Source: Brasenia schreberi (lineage: Eukaryota > Streptophyta > Magnoliopsida > Nymphaeales > Cabombaceae). Taken from it: a stretch of DNA of 64,000 nt. The stretch covers positions 13,641,001 to 13,705,000 of the forward strand of contig JAYKKT010000073.1 in assembly GCA_036023115.1 (NCBI GenBank). Direction: 5' to 3'. Of the stretch, positions 12,301 through 24,300 are shown piece after piece (position 1 is the first letter of the stretch; each line of letters begins with the position of its first letter). The translations under genes were made by a program, and so were the position numbers. The notes under the pieces are model-generated. The model was not told the origin of the DNA, ran no database searches, and was given only the letters and a program-made list of their open reading frames with translations.

Positions 12301-15300
12301 TTTTTTTTATTTTTTCCCTTTATATTTGTTATTTTTTGTGTTATTAAGTGTGTGTATACGATTTTTTTTTTGAATGACAAAATATGAAGTTATTAAGTGT
12401 GTGTATACGATTTTTATTGCATTCATGAAGTGGGAGACACTCGATTTGAGTGTTATTTGAAGATTGGAGGATTTACAAAGTGCTTTTATTTTCAGGTTTT
12501 TGTTTGAATTAAAGTACTCCATTGAGATGGCAGGAAGGGTTGGTAGAGACTCTCATTCAAAGTCTGATGATCCGGCATGGCAGTGGGGCATACCAGTTGA
12601 GGGTTCAAGGTTAAAAATCATATGCTTATTTTGTAAAAAGGTGGTTAGTGGTGGAATTTCAAGGTTGAAACACTACCTAGCAGGAACCAGGAAAGAAGTT
12701 GCTCCATGCACAGGCAGAGTTAGAAGTTTGCCAGAAGGTATTAAATGGCAATGCGTGCAGATGATTGAGAATATACAAGAATGGAGACAACAAAAGGATG
12801 ATTTTCAGATGTATGAAGAAGCTAATGATGCTACTGCCACTGGATTTGGATTCACTGATAGTTTGCCTTCAAATGCTCGAACAGAGATTGGTAGTAGCAG
12901 TTCATGAGCACCTACTAGAGGAAAGAGGGTTGCAGCTGAAGACTTCGGAGGTGACAGAAGAGGAAGTTTAGGAAGGAGTAGAGGAAGAGCTTCTTCTTCT
13001 AGCATACATTCGTTCTTTCCTCCTTCCACTACACCTGGTGCTCAATCAGGAATTCGTGCTGCTATGGCTTCAGAACAATTGCATGATCAGGCAGACCTTG
13101 CAGTGGGAAGATGGTTTTATGATGCATGCATTTCATTTAATGCAACAAACAGTTTTCATTTTCAAGCAATGGCAGATGCAATTGCAAACATTGGTCTAGG
13201 ATATAAGATGCCCTCTTATCAGAAGTTGAGAGGGAAGATATTAGATCAGACCGTAATTGAAGTGCAACAATACTGCTCGATTTTGAGATAGTCGTGGAAG
13301 GAAACAGGATGCACTATTATGGCAGATGGATTGACCGATAGGCGAGGAAGGACATTGCTAAACTTTCTTGTATATTGTCCTAAAGGACTCATGTTTTTGA
13401 GATCTCTAGACATGTCAGAGGAGAGGCACACTGCAGAGATCCTACGAGAAGAATTTGATAAGATTATACAGGAGGTTGGGTTACAGAATGTGGTCCAATT
13501 GATTACAGATAATGCAGCTAACTACAAAGCAGCTGGAAAGGAGTTAGCTGATATTTATGGGACTTTCTACTGAACACCATGTGCAACCCATTGTTTAGAT
13601 CTCATCCTCGAGGACATTGGTGAGATGGATGAAATAAAGGCAGCAACTGAGTGTTGCCAAGATATTACAAAATTCATTTACAACCATGCATTTGTTTTGT
13701 GTATGATGAGGAGATATACAGAAGGTGTAGAGCTTCTTCGCACAGCTGTAACTCGGTTCGCAACAAACTTCTTATCTGTACAAAGTTTTGTGAGACAGAA
13801 GCAAGCTTTGAAGAGAATGTTCTCCTCAGATGAGTGGCAACAATTTGCAGAGTTGTCTCAAAACAGAAGAAATAGAAAGTTGAATGAGATTGCAGAAACA
13901 GTTTTTAGAAGTTCATTTTGGAATGCATGTGTCAGATTATTGAAAATTACTTGTCCTTTAGTGAAAGTTTTGAGATTGGCTGATAGCGAGGAGAAACCAT
14001 CTATGGGCTATCTTTATGAAGCCATCGATAGGGCAAAAGAAGCCATCAGAAATAATTTTAATGGAAAAAAGAGAGATTATGTGCCCGTGTGGAAAATAAT
14101 TGATAGTAGATGAAATAAACAATTGCATCAGCCTATTCATGCAGCAGCATATTATCTAAACCCATCATTCAGGTACTCAGGAACCTTCAAAAGGGACGGT
14201 GAGGTTAATCGAGGAATCATTGATTGTATCGACAGATTAGTCCCTGATGAGAGCATAGCAGATGCGATACATCGAGAGATGGAGATATATGATAATGCTC
14301 TTCACTTTATGGGTTTGCCTGTTGCAATTCGCAACCGCTCTACAATGCATCCAGGTACATTGTTTATTTTCATATTTAAGTTGCATCTTACATTACTGTG
14401 GATTATTATGTCTCTAATGCTTGTATTTTTTTTTACAGATGTTTGGTGGAAGAGGTTTGGAAGTGATTGTCTAAACCTTAGAGATTTTGCAGTCAGACTC
14501 TTAAGCCAAACCTGTAGTGCAACAGGTTGTGAAAGAAATTGGAGTGTTTTTGAACACATCTATACAAAAAAGCGCAACAGGTTGGAACACAAAAGGCTTA
14601 ATGATTTGGTTTATATTCGTTGTAACATGCGCCTTCGTGAAAGGTAATGTTGTATTACTTTAAAATTTTCAATTCAATATTATTTAACTTTAGTTTTTAA
14701 TTGTTAATATTACTTACTAATTGTTTATCTTTGTTTGTATTGTAGGCAATTAAAAAAAGTAAATAGAGAAGAAAGTCAGTTTGATCCAATAAGTTTGGAT
14801 AATTTTGATATATTAGAAGATTGGGTTATGGAAGACACTGAAGAAAATGCCCTCCTAACAGAAGAAGACGTTGTCTGGATTAATTTGGAAGGAGCGCAAC
14901 AACATTATGGAGATGAAGAATTTCATTTTGAAGAAGACGGTGTGGGCGTGGCTGATGATGATGATGAGGATCTGCAACAAGGAGAAGATGAAGATTATTT
15001 AGTTGATGATCCTGATTACAATTTGTAAAATGTAACATTATATGTAACTGTAGTGTACTGTAAACTATGTCTGTATTTTATTTTTTGGATTCAAAATATG
15101 TAAATTTGGATGCAATTGTTCAATGTTGAATGCTCAATCTGTACTAAATTTACATTATATGAATTTAAAGCAATTATCAGATTTTTCCTGATTTTTTCTT
15201 GATTTTTTTCGATTTTTACTAATTTTATTGATTTTTAATTAATTTTTATATTATTTTAATATTAAAGTACGATACGATACAATACGCCCGTATCGTGGAG

Positions 15301-18300
15301 CCTAGTGATACACGATACGATACGCGTCAGACAACACTGATCTTACCATCACTCGACCAAATATAATATATGCAATACATGTGGCAAGTGAATTTCAACA
15401 AGCTTCCACCATTATATATATATGAGTGCGGTTATGTATATTGTGAGATATATAAAGGATACACTTGAAAGGGTATCATTCTAGCCTCATCATATTCTAT
15501 TAAATTAACTGCTTATAGTGATACAAATTGGGGTGGGATATCAATAAAACACATTCTATCATTGGATTACATGTATTTTTAGGTGACTCATTAATCTCTT
15601 TGAGATGAAAAAAGCAACAAAATGCGTCTCTATCATCTACGGAGGCATAATATAGATCCATGACTACTACAGGAGCAAAGATATCTTGGATTACTGAATT
15701 TCTAGGAGACATGGAGGCCGTACTAGAGGATTTCACCGAATTGTTGTGTGATAATAAAAGCATCATGTACAATGCTTTAAATAATACATTTCATTAATGA
15801 ACTAAGCATATTGAAATGGACTACCACTGTATTTGGGAGGAATGCTTGAAGAAAAGACTGACTTTATGATAAAACTACAACTAACATATTTCTTTACAAA
15901 GTCTTTATCAGTCCCTAAATTTATGTTTTTGTTGGACAAACTTTCGGTATATACATTGCAAGTTTTGAGGGGGTGTTAACGTGTAATAGTGCTGCGCCAT
16001 TAGAGCCCAAAAGGCCCTTGGCATGAGGCTCCTCTTGGACTTGCCCTTGAGGGCTAGTCAACACCCAACGGCTACACTACTGGATGTTGGGAGCTCCCAA
16101 TAGCTAGTAGCATAGCCCGTTGTTGTTGGGAGCCGCTGCTCCTACTAGTTATAATGAAATCCGCATTTTAATAGCTTCATAATGACCTTAAGGTCCACAC
16201 GAAATGCCTTAAACAGATCTACAAAACTCATAGTTGCACAACACAATGTAACACACTTAAGCAAAAAACACTTTATTGAATCACAAAGGCCTTTAAAGGC
16301 TTAATTTACAAGTGGGGCTGAATACATACTTATAGGCCTCAAAGGAGAGTTATTGGCAAGCAACCAACAACTAGGAAACTAGCCGTTGGATGCTGGGCTA
16401 GTCCCAACGGTTACAAAAACTAGTCGTTGGGATCAAGTTGGCCCTGTGGATGCCTCGTCTCGGTTGGCTATTTCCCTTATACCCCTTAAATTGATATTGT
16501 GACAACTAGTAGTTTGCTAGAGAGGACTTGAAATTGAGGTGCTTGAAGTGATTTGGTAAACATGTCAGCAAATTAATATTCTGTTGAAACAAACTGTCGA
16601 TTCAAATATCGTTGTAGATATTCTTCACGAACATAATGACAATCCATCTCTATGTGTTTTGTGCATTCATAAAAAGTGTTGTGTGCAATATACATTGCAT
16701 TTTTGTTGTCATAATACATATGAGCAGTAGATTCAATTTGGATATGTAGATCCTTAAGAGATGTGCGATCCATGTAAATTCTGTAGTAGTAATGACCATC
16801 GTCTTGTATTCGGTTTTTATAAATAAAAGTGACACTTTTTTTGTTTTTTACGCTCCAAGATACAAGTGAGTCACCTAAAATATATATAAAAACCTTTGGT
16901 AGAGTATCTGTTATTGATATCTCTTCTCTAATCAACATCAATATAAGCAATTATATTTTAAGATGAAGAGGAGGAAGGAAACACTCCCTTATCAACTGTG
17001 TAGAGATATAGGACGTCTTATTGTTAAATGTGTTAGAGCTCCTATCATTTGTCTATAAGGAGTAGGATTCGCCAGTGCTTCTCCATCAGTGATTCTCAAC
17101 TTCTTATTCAACATTTTTTGTGTTTCTACAATTCTGTCATCTGCGATTCCAGACTTGTCGATAATGTTTATAGCAAACTTAGTTTGTGATAAAAACGTAC
17201 CTTTGTTGTCTCGAGTTACTTCTATTCCCAAAAAAGTAGCGCAACATGTCAAAATCTTTCATTTTAAACTATTTTTCAACAACTATCTTTATATATTGAA
17301 TACCCTCATTATCATCTCCGGTAATAAGCATATCATCCACATATAATAACAAGAAGAATGTCATGCTCATTTTTTAATGAAAAGGTAGGTTGACTTTTCC
17401 TTCTGAAAAACCATTTTTCTGGAAGGAACTTACTTCAACCTTTCTCATACCAAGCTCTTAGGAGCTACGCTTTAAACCATATAAAGCCTTTGTTAAGTTT
17501 AAAACATGGTTAGTAGTTCATGGTTCTTTTCAAAACCCTGAGTGTTGTTTAACCTATATACCTCCTCTTGGAATGTAAAACCATTTAGAAAAGTAATCTT
17601 TGACATCCATTTGATATAATTTGAATCATGATGCAAGCATAAGCAAGTAACATCTAATAGCTTCTAATCTAGCTACAGGTGCATATGTTTCTTCATAATC
17701 CATCTAATTCGGTGTCCATGGCATTGATTCATTCTTGAGACTTTTGAGCTTCTGTGTACTAATTCGGTGTCCATGGCTATCAGGTTGGTCACAAGAGCTC
17801 TACATCAAAACAACAACAAACAATAACTAATCCTTTTCCCATAATAGATGGGGCCAACTACATGAATTCTTTGTTTCTACAAGGCCCTATCATAATTTGT
17901 AGAATCTATGGTAAATAAGTTTGATAAAGTTTTGCGTTGGCTGTCGAAAGCCTAACGCAACCCTCCTCCTTTTTTCAGGCTTGGGACTGCCCATGCAAGG
18001 GTGATCCCTTACATGTGCAGAGTTGGTCACAAGAGCTCTATGAGAAGAAAATGTTTTATAGGATAAAAATTCTTTTGGAGGTTTAGTTTCTATATTGGAC
18101 ATTCTCAGGGGATGTTCTATAGTTTCAAGATTTCTCCTTGTATAATATTGATCGTAGGATGAAATAACATGTCTACATTGGGTTTACTCATTGTTAGTAG
18201 TTTCCTTTCTCTTGAGTGTAGTTCGTCTCATCGTCAAGAATATCAACTAAAAAATAATATTCCTTGTTAGGTGAAGTGTTGGTAGCATCATTTTTAAAGT

Positions 18301-21300
18301 AATACTCATTTTCAAGAAATTTCACATCTCTAGATACATATAATTTATCATTCTTTGGGTCATAATACCTATATCCTTTTTTTATTATGCCATACCCTAC
18401 AAACACACATTTCTATCACATGAGGAGGAAATTTATCATCTTTGTTGGTAAGAACAAAACATTTGCATTCAAAAACATTTAGGTGCAAATAACAAATAGT
18501 TTTTCCGTGGGTGATATATTTTGTAAAACTTAAGTATGCATAGTATTTATTAAGTAGACTTATGCCCATAGATTCTTTGGAACATTACTAGTAATAAGGA
18601 GTGTTGTAGTGATTTTCATGATATGCCGATGTTTTCATTTGGCCACACCATTCTATTGAGGGGTTTTGGTATAGGAAGTATTATGAATGATCTCATTTTC
18701 TTCTACATAAGTTTCATTTTTTTTTGAAATAAACCCTCCCAAAGTCTCATATGAAAACTTTGATATTTGAATTGAATTGTGTTTTGATCATATTGGGGAA
18801 ATTTACAAAGTTTTTGAAAACTTCACATTCTGTTTTTAATAAATATATTTAAGTGTTTCTAGTAAAATCATCAATGAAAACTACATAGTAAGTTACCCCA
18901 CCATTCAATTGAATGAACTAACTCAAAGGGTTTACTTGTGTACATTATTCTCTTTCGAAAAGGAAGGTGTTTCATTTTTCCAAAATGATAGTCATTGCAA
19001 AAGAATTCGTAAACTTTCTTAATTTCAATTGAAAAACAATTATACATTTGGTGAACATTTAGATGACCTAGTCCTTTTGTACCATAGGAATACATCATTT
19101 GAAAGAGCATTACACTAACCAAAATTTTGTGTGTAGGTAGTCCATAACACAAAGTCCTCCCTCCTTATGGCCATGCCCAATTAATTTCTTCGAGAGGCGA
19201 TCCTGTACTATAGAACACTTAGATGAAAAAGTAACTACATAATTGTTATCAGATATTTGGGAAACTGAAAACAAATTTAAGTTTAGTTTTAGAAACCAAC
19301 TAATTTTTGATACAAGAAAATCTTTGTTTTGAAGATCTCTAATTTTATCCATATTTAACTTAGTTCCATCAGTAGTAAACACACAAGAATCATGGGTTTT
19401 CTTTGAACACACCCTTAAAAGATTTTCTTTTGATGTCATATGAAAAGATGCACCAGAATTAAGAAGCCAACACATACCTTTTGTTCCTTGAGAGGTGGAG
19501 CATACTGCACTTTAGAGGTCTTTTCTTTTAGTTGTTCCTCTAACTGTTTATTTTTGTCTTGAAGTTCTTGAAGTTGTAAGTTTGGATCAATCTCTTGACT
19601 AACAACTGCAATCTTCCTTTTCAACTTTTGTAGATTTCGTGTTTCCTTGCAATAAAAACAGATTACCTCATGGTTGGATTCATCTTGCTTGAATCGTGAG
19701 TCGGTAGGGTCAATTGTTTATCCTTGATCTAAATTCAACAAACACATCTTTTGTTGCTTCAATTCTTTGAATCTGGTTTCTGCCATGAGCAAATCTGCGA
19801 GCACTTCTTCTCTTGAAGGGAATGGTTTGTGATAAATAAGACTTGATGTGACTCCTTCAAATTCCTTTTTACTCATTAGAAATTGATACATAAAATTCTC
19901 ATTTTGTTCACACTACCTTGAGTCAAGGCAGTATGTGTATTTTTTTATATGCATGGAGTTGATTCTATGTGTTTGAGAATTCCATGTAATATTCATTCAC
20001 ATTCTTGTCACCTTGACGGAGAGACATGAGTCTGTCTTAAAGTGCTATTCGGTGTGTCACATCATTCTTAACATGTGCCCTTTTTAGATACTCCGATTTG
20101 TAAAGTCCGATAGAGTATTTCTTACGTGCTCACTAACATTGATCATGAGGATCCATAAAATAATTATGTCCTCTTTCATATTCCTCTTTCTGTTAAGGGC
20201 TTAAATCAATAGAAGGTTTAATTTTTGTTCCATTAACATAACCTAATAGTTTTTTTAAATACAAATAGTTTTCATGTATTGAGCACATGTTTTTTAGTTG
20301 GAGTTTGTTAGACGGAAACTAAAACCCTTATCTTCTATTTGTAGAAGCAAATAAAATCAATAAATATCCTTACTTGATTTGAAGAATGGTCCATTTAGAT
20401 CAATTCTTTCTTGACATGCTTTTAGAAGCAGTATCGTACAATCAATGCCCTTGGTTAGGCTATGATACCATATAATGAAATTCGCCTTTGAATAGCTTCA
20501 CAATGACCTTGAAGGTGCATACGAAATGCCTTAAGCACTTCTACAAAACTCGGAGTTGCACAACACAACACACAAGCAAAAAAACACTTTATTGAATCAC
20601 AAAGGCCTTCAAGGGCTTAATTTACAAGAGGGGTTGAATACATACTTATAGGCCTCAAAGGAGAGTTGTTGGCCAACAACCAATGCAGAGAACTTACTGT
20701 TGGATGTTGGGCTAGTCTCAACGGCTACAAAAACTAGCGGTTGGGATCAGGCTGGCCAAGCTGGCCTTGGATGCCTGGTCCAGACTCGCTGACTGTTTTT
20801 CTTACCCTAGTCCCTCTTTCTCTTTCTCTCTCTTCTCTCTTGGAATAAACCTCTATAAATAGAGGATAGTGTGAAATGAATAATTAGAGCTTTTTGTATT
20901 CACTTGACTTGTTTGGTGTTATATTTATTTGGTTTGCCTTTTTCACCAAGTGTTTGGTGATTTGGCTTGTTGAAGATCTTGTGAGATCATTTGTATTTCT
21001 GTTTATGAACATCACTGACATCATTGGTGATATTGTGTTGCTACTTTTAAATGTTGAAGTGGATGAAGTAAAATGTAAGATATCAATGGCGGCTATTGGC
21101 ACGATAGTTAGTCATAGAAAGATTTGGGAGGTTCTTACCAGTTTTTTCTTTTAACACGAGGGGAAAGAGAAACCACTTAATACACACCTAGTTTGAACCA
21201 TATCCGAAAATGTATCATGAGAATGTTAGAGCTGCCCCCAATCCATTCATGGATCCCATCCTTGGAGAAAAATCTACCCAAAAGGAAAATTTTAAATACC

Positions 21301-24300
21301 TAGGGTCAAATTTTCAGAGTGATGAAAGAATTGATGGAGATGTTACACATAGAATTAATGATGGTTGGTTAAAATGGAGAGAAGCATCAAGTTAAAAGGT
21401 AAATATTATAGAGCAACAATTAGACTTGCCATATTTTATGGTTCTTAGTGTTGGTAGTTAATCATCAACACGTACAAAAGATGTCTGTGATAAAAATGAA
21501 GATGTTGAGATGGGTGAGTGGTCATACAAGAAATGACCGTATACATAATGATGTTATTAGAAATAAATTATGTGTGACATCAATAGAGGATAAAATGAGA
21601 GAATATCGTTTAAGGTGGTTTGAAGTTTTGAACATATAAAAAGAAAATCAAAAGAAGAACCTATAAGAAGTTATGAAAAATTAGATTTTAAAGTATTAAA
21701 AGAGGTAGAGGACGACTACAAAAGTAAAACAACAACAACTAAGCCTTTTCCTATGCTAGACTTGGTCGGCAGGACGACCACAAAAGTGTTGAAAAGAAAC
21801 AATAAAGAATGATCTAGCTTATTGTGAGTTAACTGCTAACATGACACATGATAGGGCTATGTGTAAACAAAGAATCCATGTAGCTGACCCAGTCTAATAT
21901 GGGAAAAGGCTTAGTAGTTGTTGTTGTTGTTGTTGGAGCCATGAGAAGGAGACTGTTTTTTTCACAACTTCACACATCATACTTGGGTTGCATCTGAAGG
22001 TAGTTGAGAACACAATTCTACAAAAAGTGTTAGTTAACTGTTTTCACCTTCTTTCTATCTGAAAGTTGACATTAAGCTGATACGAGTCATACGACGCTGT
22101 ATTTCCCAAATTTCCAGTGGTTAAATTAATTTCCTTTACCAAGGAGAACTAAAGTATCCGGAAAGTGTGGTGGGATGGATCTTGTAAGTAGTCTTGTGGG
22201 CATCTGTTTTATGCTAAATACAGTAAAATGTTCAGAAGGAACTACATTAGCAACAAGAACGCTTGCTGTAGCTGCACATCACACCGGCCAGTTAAAACTT
22301 GCATGTGCCCTCAACAATGTGCTTATTGTTTCAGCATTCTTGCCTTTTCTTTTGGTGTTTGTGATAACGGGCTGCTTGTGAATGCTTTTGCTAGAACTAA
22401 GTGGCTATTGTTATTCTTTTCTGGCTCAGGTGAACTTGCTGCTTTCATTCATAAATCATGATCAACTTTCCAATTCACATTTAACAGCATTGAGATGTTT
22501 TGGGCTGCTTACGTCAAAAGCAATTTCATGTATCCCTATTCGTGAGAATGTGGTTAGAGTTTTTCTTGTTCAAATAGAGAATGGAAACGTTACCCTGAGC
22601 GTGCAATATGAGGCCATGAAAAATTTGCACAAGGTTATACTCTTTCTCTCTCTCTCTCTCAAACAAAAGAAGGAAACATACACACTTTAGGATATCGAAT
22701 ATTATCTTTTCATATGACCATTAATCTGTTTGTAATGCCTTTGGACAGTTTTGCTGTTATTTTCTGCCTCACCTTGATGGGTCAACAGTGGTTGATATAA
22801 TAAAAGTCATTGGAAATGCAGCTTATTCTCAATCTCTGCAACTCCAGTACATGGCTTTTCATGTTCTTGTGGACATAGCTTGCTGCCTCAAGAAGATGGG
22901 TCAAGGCAACTGGTGTGATCCTTGTGAAGAATGCACGTTTCTCCCAGAGCTTCATGAAGGTAACATGCAGCATGCACTTGTAACTACCGAAAACTACCGC
23001 CAAACTTTCCCACTTCATTTGGTACTTTTGATAATGGATCAAATAAGTCTGATATATGAGAACTTGGTTTCTGAGTGCAAGTCAGGAGAAGTTGCTAATA
23101 TATCAGTGACAACGACCGATTCTCTTTCTATGTTGGTGCAACAATGCAAGAACTTACTTGGATTCATTGTAGTTCTTGCTAGGGAATACCCTATGGTCTC
23201 TACCAGAGCACTTGGGAAAGTCAAAGGCTTAGTTGAAACCTTGGCTAGCATACAAGCAAAATTAAACAGTAAATGCATCGGTAATGCTGAAGGTGGTGGA
23301 GAAGACTGTAATTTTCAAGAAAATTGTGGATCATCCCATTGTCATCCACTTCGAATTGGACAAACATTAGTTCCCTTGACTCGAGTCCTTTTGGCATCTC
23401 TGTGCAGGTTTTCTTTTGCATGTCTCAACTTTCTTGATGCAGTGGATGCTGTTGATGCACAAGTTTGCAAAACAATTACCTTGCTTGCAGAACATGTGTG
23501 GCAAAGTGAAGTTTTTAGCGATGGTGTGGGCATGTGTATGATCTTTTCACTTTTGTTGCATTCTCACCTTATGAACAATCAGTTGGAAGGACGGAAGCTA
23601 ATCCAAAGATGTACTTCCAACCTGGGAACTCCATTTAATGGGGATGTATGTATGAAAGAAACCGATGATGTTGACAACATGAAAAGCAACCATGATTCCT
23701 TTTGGATTAACCATGAATACTGGACTTTGAAGCTTGCCAAGAGAACGGTGATTAGCAAGAAATTTTGGTTAGGCTACAAGATTGGCAAATATGCTGGCAT
23801 TCAGGGTGCATGGTTTACATCATCTTATATATTCAACCAGTTACTCAATCTTGGCATAGTGCAATCCGTTTCTTGTCATTGTTGGTTAAGATCAGTTTCA
23901 TATTTTGCTAATGCCGAGAATGCAATTCAAAGTCTCTTTTATGGTGAAGAAAACATGCAAATTCTGGGCAGAATATTGGTAAATAAGGATGATGGTCAGT
24001 TCAGCAGAAATTTAGCAGTGGAAGCCCAAAAGTTTTATTCTAAGGTTCCTAATTTGCAAGAGTATGGGACTAAAGTTGCTCAAGTCCATAGAGAGGTTCG
24101 TCTTGCAGAGGAAATATTGGCGTCTGCTGCTACTTCAAAGTTTACCTTTTATTTTCAGCGGTGGTTCCTAAATCTAAGAGTTAGAGTCCTCGAAGCTGTG
24201 GCAGATATGTTAGAGCTGCTGAGTGTTTTAGCACACAGTAAAAATAGTCAAGATGGAGAGTGTATTGGAGTGAGTTTCGGCCTTGCACAAAATATGGACC

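Larger units (their letters stand above)
11997..15339 (+). mobile_element. hAT superfamily DNA transposon, 3,343 bp
   Basis: A perfect 8-bp duplication, ATCTTACC, lies at 11989-11996 and 15340-15347, the hAT hallmark; removing one copy and the element restores the Copia A RT reading. The ends are imperfect inverted repeats: TAATGTTATCCG at the left against CAGTGTTGTCTGACG from the right. Both ends are packed with the hexamer GTATCG/CGATAC. It encodes one transposase with BED finger and hAT dimerisation domains (separate entry). Confidence 0.95.
16150..20806 (-). mobile_element. Copia-type LTR retrotransposon B, degenerate, nested in the 3' LTR of Copia A
   Basis: The 5-bp duplication CTAGT flanks it at 16145-16149 and 20807-20811; the uninterrupted 5' LTR of A has one CTAGT at the same place. 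LTRs are 16150-16483 and 20471-20806. The primer site TGGTATCA reads on the minus strand directly inside the right LTR (20461-20470), fixing minus orientation. Coding remnants run gag (about 19440-20250), protease (19440-19475), integrase (18500-19140), RT (16990-18100) and RNase H (16570-16950). The catalytic Asp of the protease motif is changed to Asn. Length is 4,657 bp including a 219-bp RTE-derived insertion. Confidence 0.93.
8146..21051 (+). mobile_element. Copia-type LTR retrotransposon A, degenerate, interrupted by a hAT element and Copia B
   Basis: A 5-bp duplication, TGTTG, flanks the element at 8141-8145 and 21052-21056. The 5' LTR is 8146-8513. The 3' LTR starts at 15974 after a GAGGGGG polypurine tract and is split by element B. 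The primer-binding site from 8514 (TAGTATTAGAGCC) is a two-change form of the initiator-Met-tRNA site TGGTATCAGAGCC. Gene order is gag, protease, integrase, RT, RNase H, which is Copia order. Removing the insertions leaves about 4.9 kb, a normal Copia length. Many stops and frameshifts make it non-autonomous. Confidence 0.93.
7868..22429 (+). other. INTS7 intron 4 (14.6 kb, transposon-filled)
   Basis: The donor is CAG then GTAGGG at 7867/7868 and the acceptor CTGGCTCAG ends at 22429. The protein reads through from LVSDQ to VNLLLSF with no missing residues compared with the family. About 12.9 kb of the intron is Copia element A plus the elements nested in it, and about 0.7 kb is RTE LINE. The remainder (7868-8140 and 21940-22429) is ordinary intron. 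Confidence 0.9.
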
